Assembly (NCBI GenBank): GCA_035541895.1
Contig: DATKMK010000109.1
Span: 62,001 to 126,000, forward strand
Length of the DNA: 64,000 bases
Reading direction: 5' to 3'
From: DATKMK01 sp035541895
GTDB taxonomy: Bacteria; Desulfobacterota; Binatia; HRBIN30; JACQVA1
This document shows positions 24,886 to 32,542 of the stretch, in pieces; position 1 is the first letter of the stretch, and each line of letters starts with the position of its first letter. The notes beneath the pieces are model-generated. The model saw only the letters and a program-made list of their open reading frames with translations. It made no database searches and had not been told where the DNA came from. A program made the position numbers and the translations under genes.

Positions 24886-26033
24886 GCCTCTGCTCCCTGT
24901 TCGAGCCGTGCGATCCGAATGGTCGCCCACTCGGCGAACGTGCCCGCGGCAATCTGCGCCCGCATCTGGCGCATCAGGTCGAGATAGAAATGAAGATTGT
25001 GCACCGAGTTCAACTGCGGGCCGAGCATCTCACCGCTCGCCGCGAGATGGCGGAGGTACGCGCGCGAAAACGTCCGGCAGGCGTAGCAGGTGCAGGCCGC
25101 ATCGAGCGGCTCGGGATCGCGTGCGTAGCGCGCGAGCCGAATGTTCACCGGCCCGTGCCAGGTGAACACCATGCCGTTGCGACCGTTGCGCGTTGGCAAT
25201 ACGCAGTCGAACAGATCGTACCCCATGCCCACGAACCGGATCAGATCTTCCGGGCGGCCGACGCCCATGAGGTAGCGCGGCGCAGTCGTCGGCAAAGCGG
25301 CGGCGGTGGCGGCAGCCACGTCACGGGTCATCTCGACGGCTTCTCCCACACTGAGTCCGCCCACCGCATACCCTGGAAAGTCGAGCGCGACAAGTTCCGC
25401 CGCCTGCTGCCGGCGCAGATCGGCGAAGACGCCCCCTTGAACGATCCCGAACAACACCTGCCCCTCGCCTCGCTCGACCGCGAGCGAGCGTCGCGCCCAT
25501 CGCAGCGTGCGGGCCGCTGCTCGCTCGGCGTCGGCACGACTCACCGGCGCCGGCAAACACTCATCCAGCGGCATCATGATGTCGACGCCGAGTCGAACCT
25601 GGAGCGCGACGACATCCTCGGGACTCAGCGACAACTTGGCGCCGTCGATGTGCGAACGGAACTCGACGCCGGTTTCGGTGACCTTGCGGAGCGCCGCCAA
25701 GCTAAACACTTGATAGCCGCCACTGTCCGTGAGGATCGGCCCCGACCATCCCATGAAGCGGTGCAGTCCGCCCATTTCGGCGACGAGGTCAACGCCGGGA
25801 CGCAAGGCGAGATGATACGCGTTGGCCAGAACGATTTGCGCGTCGACTTCGTGCAACTGCGCGGGCGTGATCCCTTTCACCGTTCCTGCGGTCGCAACCG
25901 GCATGAAATTCGGGGTCTCGACAATGCCGTGGGCGGTGGCGATTAGGCCGCCGCGCGCGGCGCTGCCGGAATCGCGCCGACCGACCGTGAAGAACGGCGC
26001 GTCGCCAGAGGAAGCGGGAGAGACGCGACTCAT
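24882..26033 (-). CDS. tgt: queuine tRNA-ribosyltransferase (TGT)
   Basis: 383 residues. Motifs: ILTDSGGYQVFSLA (catalytic and substrate site), LFGIVQGG, GGLSVGE, RYLMGVG and the zinc site CTCYACRTFSRAYLRHL with a late His (SVHNLHFYL). It exchanges guanine-34 of GUN-anticodon tRNAs for preQ1, followed by QueA. It overlaps queA and yajC by 4 bases, so translation is coupled across the operon. Confidence 0.97.
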   Translation of the reverse strand: MSRVSPASSGDAPFFTVGRRDSGSAARGGLIATAHGIVETPNFMPVATAGTVKGITPAQLHEVDAQIVLANAYHLALRPGVDLVAEMGGLHRFMGWSGPILTDSGGYQVFSLAALRKVTETGVEFRSHIDGAKLSLSPEDVVALQVRLGVDIMMPLDECLPAPVSRADAERAAARTLRWARRSLAVERGEGQVLFGIVQGGVFADLRRQQAAELVALDFPGYAVGGLSVGEAVEMTRDVAAATAAALPTTAPRYLMGVGRPEDLIRFVGMGYDLFDCVLPTRNGRNGMVFTWHGPVNIRLARYARDPEPLDAACTCYACRTFSRAYLRHLAASGEMLGPQLNSVHNLHFYLDLMRQMRAQIAAGTFAEWATIRIARLEQGAEA

Positions 26034-27097
26034 TGGATGAACATCGCGTCGCCGTAGCTGTAGAAACGGTAGCGCAGCGTCACCGCCTCGCGATAAACGG
26101 CGAGCGTGGGCTCGCGACCCGCGAATGCGCTGACCAACGCCAGCAGCGTCGAACCGGGTAGATGAAAGTTGGTGAACAACGCATCGGCAACCTGGAAATG
26201 ATCACCGGGACGAATGAAGCGATCGGCCCAACGATTCCCGGCGACAACGCGGCCGTCTGAATCAGCCGAGGATTCGAGCGCCCGCGTGGTGGTGGTCCCG
26301 ACCGCAACCACGCGCCGGCCGTCGCGTCGTGCCGAGTTGATCCGCTCGGCGGAGGTCGCGGAAATTTCGCACCACTCCGCATCCATGTGGTGATCGCTCA
26401 AGTCGCCAGCGTGAACCGGCAAGAAGGTGCCCGGCCCGACGTGCAAAGTGACGAACACGATCTCGGCGCCTCGCTGGCGCAACTCGTCGAGCAATGCCGG
26501 GGTAAAGTGCAGACCAGCGGTCGGCGCGGCGACCGCACCCGGCCGTGCAGCGAACACGGTCTGGTAGCGTTCGCGATCGAACGGCAACGGCCCATCAGGC
26601 CGCTTGATGTACGGCGGCAACGGGACCTCGCCGTGCCGCTGCAACAAGCCCGACACGTCCGCAACATCGAAAGCGAGGTCGTAGCGCCCGGTGGGATGTG
26701 CCGTGCGGACGACCGCGCCCGCGTGCTTGCCGATGCTGACATGGGCGCCGGGCTGCAGGCGCTTGCGCGGACGGCCCAGGCACTGCCAGGTTTCGTCGCC
26801 GTTTGGCCGAATCAGCAGCAGTTCGACAGCGGCGCCCGTCGTCGTGCGTCCGTAGATCCGAGCCGGCACCACCTTGGTGTCGTTGAACACCAGTACGTCG
26901 CCCGCGCGGAGGAAGTGGGTCAACTCGTGGACGCGGGTATGGGTTCGCTCGCCCGAGCGACGGTCCCAGACCAACAGCCGCGCGGCGGCGCGGTCAGACG
27001 CGGGTTCCTGCGCAATGAGGTCCGGCGGCAAATCGAACTCGAAGTCACTCAGCGGCCAACGCGGTTCGGCACCGTCGCTGTAGACAACACTCTGCAT
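26030..27097 (-). CDS. queA: S-adenosylmethionine:tRNA ribosyltransferase-isomerase
   Basis: 355 residues from ATG 27097. Family motifs: LSDFEFDLPPDLIAQEPASD, FNDTKVVPARIYG, AAPTAGLHFTP, VTLHVGPGTFLPV and TNFHLPGSTLLALVSAFAG. It makes epoxyqueuosine at tRNA position 34. First gene of the queA-tgt-yajC-secD-secF-recJ operon. The start is about 15 residues upstream of the usual family start; no clear Shine-Dalgarno precedes it, and a terminator-like hairpin lies right before it. Confidence 0.96.
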   Translation of the reverse strand: MQSVVYSDGAEPRWPLSDFEFDLPPDLIAQEPASDRAAARLLVWDRRSGERTHTRVHELTHFLRAGDVLVFNDTKVVPARIYGRTTTGAAVELLLIRPNGDETWQCLGRPRKRLQPGAHVSIGKHAGAVVRTAHPTGRYDLAFDVADVSGLLQRHGEVPLPPYIKRPDGPLPFDRERYQTVFAARPGAVAAPTAGLHFTPALLDELRQRGAEIVFVTLHVGPGTFLPVHAGDLSDHHMDAEWCEISATSAERINSARRDGRRVVAVGTTTTRALESSADSDGRVVAGNRWADRFIRPGDHFQVADALFTNFHLPGSTLLALVSAFAGREPTLAVYREAVTLRYRFYSYGDAMFIQ

Positions 27098-27104
27098 GGC
27101 TCGT

Positions 27105-27131
27105 AAAAAGAAGGGCACCGCGTGGGTGCCC
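27105..27131 (-). terminator. hairpin plus T-run in the queA leader (possible attenuator)
   Basis: Read on the minus strand: GGGCACC, 5-base loop, GGTGCCC, then TTCTTTTT, ending 7 bases before the queA ATG. Shape fits an intrinsic terminator. A TTGACT box at about 27166-27171 could be a -35 site upstream, which would place the hairpin in the operon leader. No preQ1 riboswitch consensus was recognised. Confidence 0.5.
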
Positions 27132-27153
27132 GTGGTGCGCAGTCAAAAATCAC

Positions 27154-27732
27154 ATGCCCCGCAACGAGTCAAGGCACGACCGCGGATCGGCGAAACGGCA
27201 GCAACGCTGCGCCCTGAATTGTTTCGGAACGATTGCCTCGGTCGCGGCCATGATTGTCATCTCGTCAGGCGAATCGAGTCTCGCCGAGCCGACCGGTTCA
27301 CCCACCGCACGTGAATCGCTGGCGCTCTGCGATCGATCCGACGATGTGCCCGAAGCGGAAAAGACCACCCTGCTCGACCGCGGCCTCCGACTCGCCGAAC
27401 GCGCCCTAGAGGACGACGCGCACGACGGGGCGGCGCACTTCGGCGTCTTCTGCAATCTGGGAAAACTCACCGACCTGCGCGGCGCCGGTTTGCGCAGCCT
27501 GTTCGCGATTCGGCGACTCCACCGCGAATTGGAGGCGTCTCTGGCGCTTGCCCCCGATGATCCGGACGTGCTGGCTGCCAAGGGCGCATTCCTGCTCAAC
27601 CTCCCACGGCTGCTCGGCGGCGACACGGTCGAGGCCGAACGCTCCCTTCGGCGGGCGCTCGAAATCGAACCGACTAACGGCACCGCGCAGCGCTATCTGG
27701 ACAAAGCGCGGCAGTCTTCACGTCAGCCTTGA
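27154..27732 (+). CDS. exported TPR-like protein
   Basis: 192 residues. A basic N terminus and hydrophobic stretch (about 20-40, FGTIASVAAMIVISSG) suggest an exported protein, and the remainder is helical with TPR-like repeats: 'RLAERALEDDAHDGAAHFGV', LEASLALAPDDPDVLAAKGA and 'EAERSLRRALEIEPTNGTAQRYL'. Role unknown; TPRs bind partner proteins. The stop codon lies inside the left edge of repeat copy B. A start at ATG 27250 is possible but would shorten the signal region. Confidence 0.7.
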   Translation: MPRNESRHDRGSAKRQQRCALNCFGTIASVAAMIVISSGESSLAEPTGSPTARESLALCDRSDDVPEAEKTTLLDRGLRLAERALEDDAHDGAAHFGVFCNLGKLTDLRGAGLRSLFAIRRLHRELEASLALAPDDPDVLAAKGAFLLNLPRLLGGDTVEAERSLRRALEIEPTNGTAQRYLDKARQSSRQP

Positions 27733-27903
27733 TGTGAAGAAGGAACTTCACCACAAAGACACGGAGAAGACACGGAATTCGGAAGCTCGCAGATGAAGAA
27801 CCACACCCGATCAAAGGTGAAGGTTCGAAGTCGAGTCTTCGACCTTGGAGGATCTCATTCTCCGCGCCTCAGTGCCTCCGCGGTGAGTCGCTTTTTTGTC
27901 TCA
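27725..27903. repeat. interspersed element copy B, about 179 bp
   Basis: Homologous to copy A over its full length: identical AGCCTTGATGTGA start, GCTCGCAGATG and AGAACCA in the core, and the TTTGTCTCA-like end. Arms at 27749-27777 and 27858-27885 are inverted but more decayed than in copy A. It carries an extra near-repeat AAGACACGG. It lies between two convergent genes and gives the stop codon (27730-27732) of the TPR-like gene. Confidence 0.85.
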
Positions 27904-27921
27904 CAGGGGTTAGGCGCCCGC

Positions 27922-28926
27922 TTACGTCGCGGTTTCGGTTTGGACCGCGCGGCGGGCTTGGAGCAGATCTTCGAGCCCGACTCCAGCCAGCGGCAACGCG
28001 AGAATGCCTTGCCCGATCAGGCTCGCCAATTGAATCGCATTGAGCACCAGGCCGTACGCCAACGCGTCCGCCGCCGCCACACCGAACAACGCAAGCGCCA
28101 ATTGGCAAGCGTACTGATAGGTACCGATCATGCCCGGCGCCTGCGGCAATGCCGTTCCGAACCCGATGAAAATGAACACGATGATCGCGGCGTTGAAGGG
28201 CACCGCAAAGCTGAATGCGCGGATGACGACGTAGCTCGACAGGATGGGAAGAAACCACAACCCCAACGAGACCACGAAGACGAGACCGAGCAAGCGTGGA
28301 TCCGGCAGGATCTGCATGCCGGCGACGACCGCCTTGAGGATGCGCACCAGCCCGGCGCCGAATCGCTCCGGCAAATAGTGCACGATCCATCGATCGACGA
28401 ACGCTTCGCCGCGCCACCACAGCAGCACCACGAGCGTGACGAGAATTGTTGCGCCCACCGCCGGAAACATCGCGCCGCGCCGAACCCAGGCCGGCAAATC
28501 GGCGGTCGTCAGTAGGCCGAGGAAGATGTAGAAGAGGATGACGACCGAGTCCATCGTCTTCTCGACTACAAGGTTGCCGACGACGTTCGAAAAGCTGACC
28601 GCGTGGCGACGCGACAGCAACCACGGCCGCACGACCTCGCCGAGTCGGGCAGGCAGGACATTGATCGCCATGTACGCGACGCTGGTCACCACCCACAGCG
28701 GGCCGAGCCCGACGCGGCAGAGCGGTCGCAGCTCCAGTTGCCACCTCCATGCGCGGAAGATCTGCAGCAAGATGCTGATCGCGAATGCTGGAACCAACCA
28801 GCGCGGATCGAATCGAGCGAGGGCGACGCCGAGATCGCGAAGTGGAACGTTGCGGAAAGCCAAGTAGAGAAACAGGGCGCTGACAACGAGACTCAGAACG
28901 ACGTTGCGGAGCGTGCGGCCACCCAT
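27922..28926 (-). CDS. flippase-like (UPF0104/lysylphosphatidylglycerol synthase TM domain) membrane protein
   Basis: 334 residues from ATG 28926, eight or so hydrophobic helices. Family marks: 'FRAWRWQLELRPL', INVLPARLGEVVRPWLLSRR, VVGNLVVEKTMDSVVIL and 'GTALPQAPGMIGTYQYA'. This is the integral-membrane domain found alone or in MprF, thought to move lipids or lipid-linked molecules. It lies 105 bases downstream of hpnH on the same strand, so a link to hopanoid or other lipid handling is possible but unproven. Confidence 0.88.
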   Translation of the reverse strand: MGGRTLRNVVLSLVVSALFLYLAFRNVPLRDLGVALARFDPRWLVPAFAISILLQIFRAWRWQLELRPLCRVGLGPLWVVTSVAYMAINVLPARLGEVVRPWLLSRRHAVSFSNVVGNLVVEKTMDSVVILFYIFLGLLTTADLPAWVRRGAMFPAVGATILVTLVVLLWWRGEAFVDRWIVHYLPERFGAGLVRILKAVVAGMQILPDPRLLGLVFVVSLGLWFLPILSSYVVIRAFSFAVPFNAAIIVFIFIGFGTALPQAPGMIGTYQYACQLALALFGVAAADALAYGLVLNAIQLASLIGQGILALPLAGVGLEDLLQARRAVQTETAT

Positions 28927-29031
28927 GCGCCCTCGACCCTGCCCCAGGCGCCGTCTTGGCGCAAGCGTCCCAGCTACTACGCCGGCAGGCATAGAGGGCC
29001 AGCCCTCCCCCTTCGGAGCGGAAACCGGCGA

Positions 29032-30030
29032 TCAGCCGGCAAAGTTCCAGCGCGCCATGGTCGCAACGTCCTTCATGCTGCGACCGAGATGGCGAACGAC
29101 CGACGGCTCGAAACCGCTGTGCATCTTGCAGTTCTGGCACAATGGATCTTGGCGCGACTCCCAATAGTCCCAGTCGACGCCGTTCCAGAATTCACCCCAC
29201 GTCGCATAGTGCTTCTTCTCGACGAGGTAGCACGGCCCCTTCCAGCCGCGCGGCGAACGAGTCGGATTGCCCCACGGCGTGCACGGATAATCGCGCTCGC
29301 CCGCGGCGAACTGCAGGAACAACGGCGTCGAGTACAACCGATATTTCTTCGAGAGCTGCAGCACACGTTTGAACTTCTGATGGATCTCGTCGCGAATCAG
29401 AAAGTGATTCTCTTTGATCGGTTCGTAGTGATAGCCGGGCGAGATCAACATCCCGTCGACCCCGATCGAATCGAGGAAGGCGCACATCTCCTCGACCTCT
29501 TCGACGTCGGTCTCGCGATAGACGGTGGTGTTGGTGCAGACGTGATAGCCGAGCCGCTTCGCTTCTTTGATCATCTCAACGGCCTTGTCGAACACACCGG
29601 CACGATCGACGACCAGGTCGTGCGTCTTCCGCATTCCGTCCAAGTGCACGTTGATGCTCAGCCGTTTGTGCGGCCGGCCGCGTTTGAAAAAGCGATCGAG
29701 CAAGATGCCGTTGGTGCACAGATAGATGTGTCGCTTGCGGGCGATGACACCGTCGATCAACTCGGGCAGCTCGGGATAGATCGTTGGCTCGCCGCCGCAG
29801 ATCGACACCACCGGCGTGCCGGATTCATCGACCGCCTTGAGGCAGTCGTCGAGCGACAGGCGGTCCTTGAGATCGCCGCTGTAGCGCTCGGGCGAACAGC
29901 CGATGCACGCGAGGTTGCAGGTGTGAAGCGGTTCGAGCATCAGCACGAACGGGTAGCGAGTGCGGCCCCGCCACCAGTTCTTCGCTTGCCACTTCATCAT
30001 GTCGGTCATGATGTGAAGCGGAAACCTCAT
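29032..30030 (-). CDS. hpnH: radical SAM adenosyl-hopene transferase HpnH
   Basis: 332 residues from ATG 30030. The radical-SAM cluster motif is CNLACIGC (Cys38, 42, 45), with HpnH-type context RYPFVLMLEPLHT before it, SICGGEPTIYPELPELI and 'CTNGILLDRFF' after, and late Cys residues (CQNCKMHSGF). HpnH adds 5'-deoxyadenosine to diploptene, the first step to C35 extended hopanoids. No squalene-hopene cyclase or other hpn gene lies in the window, so hopanoid genes must be dispersed. Confidence 0.88.
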   Translation of the reverse strand: MRFPLHIMTDMMKWQAKNWWRGRTRYPFVLMLEPLHTCNLACIGCSPERYSGDLKDRLSLDDCLKAVDESGTPVVSICGGEPTIYPELPELIDGVIARKRHIYLCTNGILLDRFFKRGRPHKRLSINVHLDGMRKTHDLVVDRAGVFDKAVEMIKEAKRLGYHVCTNTTVYRETDVEEVEEMCAFLDSIGVDGMLISPGYHYEPIKENHFLIRDEIHQKFKRVLQLSKKYRLYSTPLFLQFAAGERDYPCTPWGNPTRSPRGWKGPCYLVEKKHYATWGEFWNGVDWDYWESRQDPLCQNCKMHSGFEPSVVRHLGRSMKDVATMARWNFAG

Positions 30031-30122
30031 CACCAGCCCTCCTTAACCGCGCGGTTAAATCCGCGGGGCTCGATGGCCCGATCCGATTGTTGCAACCTCA
30101 TCGACTCGCTCTCACCAGCTCG

Positions 30123-30596
30123 TCACGCGTCGGCGCCGACGGCGGCGGACGCGCGAGTGCGGCTCATGATGATCGCGTCTTCGCCGCGACCGTAGTAGTT
30201 GCGACGAATGCCGGCATCGACGAATCCAAACTTGCGGTAGAGATGGCGAGCCGCGGTGTTCTCGCGCCGGACTTCGAGCGTGATCAACCGCGCGCCCGCT
30301 TGATCGGCCTCGGCGATCACCGACTCGACCAATCGCCGGCCGAGCCCTTGGCCGCGATGCTCCGGATGAACGGCGATGTTGAGGATGTGTACCTCGTCGC
30401 CGACCAGCCAGCGGCACACATAGCCGAGCGTCGTCCGCGTCCCGTTTGCCGCGCGCAACAGCATCGTGCGCGAGAACGGGACTTTCAACTCATGGAGGAA
30501 GAGGCCCGGCGTCCATGGCTGCGGAAACGATCGGCGCTCGATCTCCATAACTTCAGGGAGATCATCGGCCTGCATGGGTTCAAGCGCGAGGTTCAC
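30123..30596 (-). CDS. rimI: ribosomal protein S18 alanine N-acetyltransferase (GNAT)
   Basis: 157 residues. GNAT motif A (ILNIAVHPEHRGQGLGRRL) binds acetyl-CoA; LEVRRENTAARHLYRKFGF and IRRNYYGRGEDAIIM match RimI closely. The start is taken as GTG 30596, just after the KAS III stop at 30602; other GTG codons upstream (30608) would overlap that gene. It is the last gene of the ferredoxin-fusion/KAS III transcript. Confidence 0.88.
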   Translation of the reverse strand: MNLALEPMQADDLPEVMEIERRSFPQPWTPGLFLHELKVPFSRTMLLRAANGTRTTLGYVCRWLVGDEVHILNIAVHPEHRGQGLGRRLVESVIAEADQAGARLITLEVRRENTAARHLYRKFGFVDAGIRRNYYGRGEDAIIMSRTRASAAVGADA

Positions 30597-30601
30597 GGCG
30601 G

Positions 30602-31609
30602 CTACCACCGAATCAACGCCGACGCCCAGGTGAACCCGGCACCGAACGCTGCCAGACACACGAGCGACCCATCGCGCACCTTACCGGCTTCAATCGCCTC
30701 GGAAAGTGCGATCGGAATCGACGCCGCGGTGGTGTTGCCGTACCGCTCGATGTTGGTGAACAGCTTTTCCTCCGGCAACTCGAGGCCCATCGCCACCATT
30801 TGGCTGATACGCTGATTGGCTTGGTGCGGGATCAGCAAGTCCAGGTCCTTCACGCTGAGCCCATTGGCATCGAGCGCTTCATGGATGACCTCGGGGAATC
30901 GCGTCACCGCGTGGCGAAACACCTCCCGCCCCTTCATCTTCGGGAAAATGCGCGCGTCGGTGATCATCTGTTCGGTCAAACGCGGATGCTCGCGGCTGCC
31001 GGGGCTTTCGAGCCAGAGCATCTCCGCAAATCGTCCGTCGGCGTGCAGGTGGCAGGAAAGAATGCCGCGCGCGGGATCGTCAGACTGCCCGATCACCAGC
31101 GCGCCGGCACCGTCGCCGAAGATGACGCCGACCTCGCGACCGCGCGTGGTCAAATCGAGGCCGGTGGAATGAATCTCGCCGCCGACCAGCAGGGCATAGT
31201 CGCACGCGCCGTTCTTGATGTACGCGTCGGCGGTCGCCAGCCCGTAAATGAATCCGGAGCACTGATTGCGGATGTCGAACGCGGGCATCCCGCTCATCCC
31301 CATGCGCGCCTGCAGGACGCACGCGGAGCTCGGCATGTCGTAGTCCGGGCTCAGCGTGCAGAAGATCACACAGCCGACTTGTTCGGGCCGAATGCCCGCG
31401 CGCTGCAGCGCTTCGGCCGCCGCCAAGGCACCAAGATCAGCCGCGCCGGTGTCGCCTTCGCTGAAGTGCCGCTGCTTGATGCCGGTGCGTTGCTGAATCC
31501 ACTCGTCCGAGGTCTCCATCCGGCCGGCCAGATCGTTGTTGGTCACGATCGTGTCCGGCACCGCCCGCGCGACGCTCAGGATGCGCGATCTTCGCAGTCC
31601 GTCGGTCAT
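30602..31609 (-). CDS. beta-ketoacyl-ACP synthase III (canonical)
   Basis: 335 residues from ATG 31609. Complete KAS III triad: Cys117 (RNQCSGF), His262 (PHQANQR) and Asn292 (RYGNTTAAS). It would condense an acyl-CoA with malonyl-ACP to start a fatty acid chain, or make a related condensation. It follows directly on, and overlaps by 4 bases, a second KAS III-like gene, so it may work as a pair rather than as the housekeeping FabH; no acpP, fabD or fabG stands beside it. Confidence 0.93.
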   Translation of the reverse strand: MTDGLRRSRILSVARAVPDTIVTNNDLAGRMETSDEWIQQRTGIKQRHFSEGDTGAADLGALAAAEALQRAGIRPEQVGCVIFCTLSPDYDMPSSACVLQARMGMSGMPAFDIRNQCSGFIYGLATADAYIKNGACDYALLVGGEIHSTGLDLTTRGREVGVIFGDGAGALVIGQSDDPARGILSCHLHADGRFAEMLWLESPGSREHPRLTEQMITDARIFPKMKGREVFRHAVTRFPEVIHEALDANGLSVKDLDLLIPHQANQRISQMVAMGLELPEEKLFTNIERYGNTTAASIPIALSEAIEAGKVRDGSLVCLAAFGAGFTWASALIRW

Positions 31610-32538
31610 AGTTGCACCACCGCCGCGCCCCACGCGAAGCCGGCCCCGCAGGTCGCCAAACACACGGTGGCGCCGCGCCCGATCTCACCGTTGGCCACCG
31701 CCGTACTCAAACTCACCGGCAACGCCGCCGCCACCAGGTGGCCGTTGTTGCGTTCGCCGCAGTTGATCGTGCGCTTGGACACACCCAATCGCTCAGCCGC
31801 CTGCGCGGCAACCTCGGGGAACACATGCGCGATGATGAACATGTCGATCGCATCTTTGTCGACGTCCACTTTGGCGATAGCCTCGTCGATCACGGCGGGC
31901 AATGTGGCGATACCGAACTGCCGCACCACCTGATCGTCGAGGGCGGGAAAATGAAGCCGGTCGCGGAAATTTTCAATCGTCATCCGTACCGGATGCTGCC
32001 GGCTCGACGGGTACTCGCACCAAAAGCGATCGTACTGGCGACCGTCGCTGCGAATCACCACCGACCGCACACCGGCGCCGTTGTCGCTCGGGCCGAGCAC
32101 CGCGACCGCCGCACCATCACCGAAGAGCGTCGCGACCTTGGCACCGGCTTCAGTGTAGTCCAGTCCGGACGAGATCACCTCGGACGCAACCAGCAGAACG
32201 CGGCGATATGTGCCCGCACGAATGAACTGATCCGCGATGGACAAGCCGAACAGAAAGCCGGCGCACTGTCCGCGGACGTCGAGGGCGCCGACCGTGCCGG
32301 CTCCCAACTTGTGCTGGAAGAAACACGCGCCGCCGGGGAACGTAACGTCGGGCGTCATCGTCGCGAAGACAATGAAGTCCGTCGCGTCGACGGAGAGCCC
32401 CGCCTGTTTGAGCGCGGCATGCGCCGCAGGCAACGCGAGGTCAGATGATCCGCCGCTAGCGGCAATCGGCCGATGCACCCCAGCCACCGCGCTCAACGGC
32501 GGGAGCTGGTGGCCCAACCCCAGCAGGGTGGCGTGCAT
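31606..32538 (-). CDS. divergent KAS III-like protein
   Basis: 310 residues, thiolase fold. Cys92 is kept (RGQCAGF) and His238 falls in IIAHVFPEV where FabH has PHQAN-R. By alignment with the neighbour, the FabH Asn position is His267 (NNGHLVAAALP; codon 31738-31740). The ACP-contact motif is lost. It may use another acyl carrier, catalyse acyl transfer, or serve as a partner subunit of the adjacent canonical enzyme, as in the PqsB/PqsC pair. It sits between the ferredoxin fusion (4 bases away) and the KAS III gene (4-base overlap). Confidence 0.85.
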   Translation of the reverse strand: MHATLLGLGHQLPPLSAVAGVHRPIAASGGSSDLALPAAHAALKQAGLSVDATDFIVFATMTPDVTFPGGACFFQHKLGAGTVGALDVRGQCAGFLFGLSIADQFIRAGTYRRVLLVASEVISSGLDYTEAGAKVATLFGDGAAVAVLGPSDNGAGVRSVVIRSDGRQYDRFWCEYPSSRQHPVRMTIENFRDRLHFPALDDQVVRQFGIATLPAVIDEAIAKVDVDKDAIDMFIIAHVFPEVAAQAAERLGVSKRTINCGERNNGHLVAAALPVSLSTAVANGEIGRGATVCLATCGAGFAWGAAVVQL

Positions 32539-32542
32539 AGGG

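Noticed and set aside
27812..27840. TTCGAAGTCGAGTC resembling a tRNA T-arm
   Set aside because: Part of the interspersed element; no acceptor stem or other tRNA arms can be formed around it.
28603..30195. Plus-strand open frame of 530 codons
   Set aside because: Antisense to the flippase-like gene and hpnH, both of which have clear motifs.
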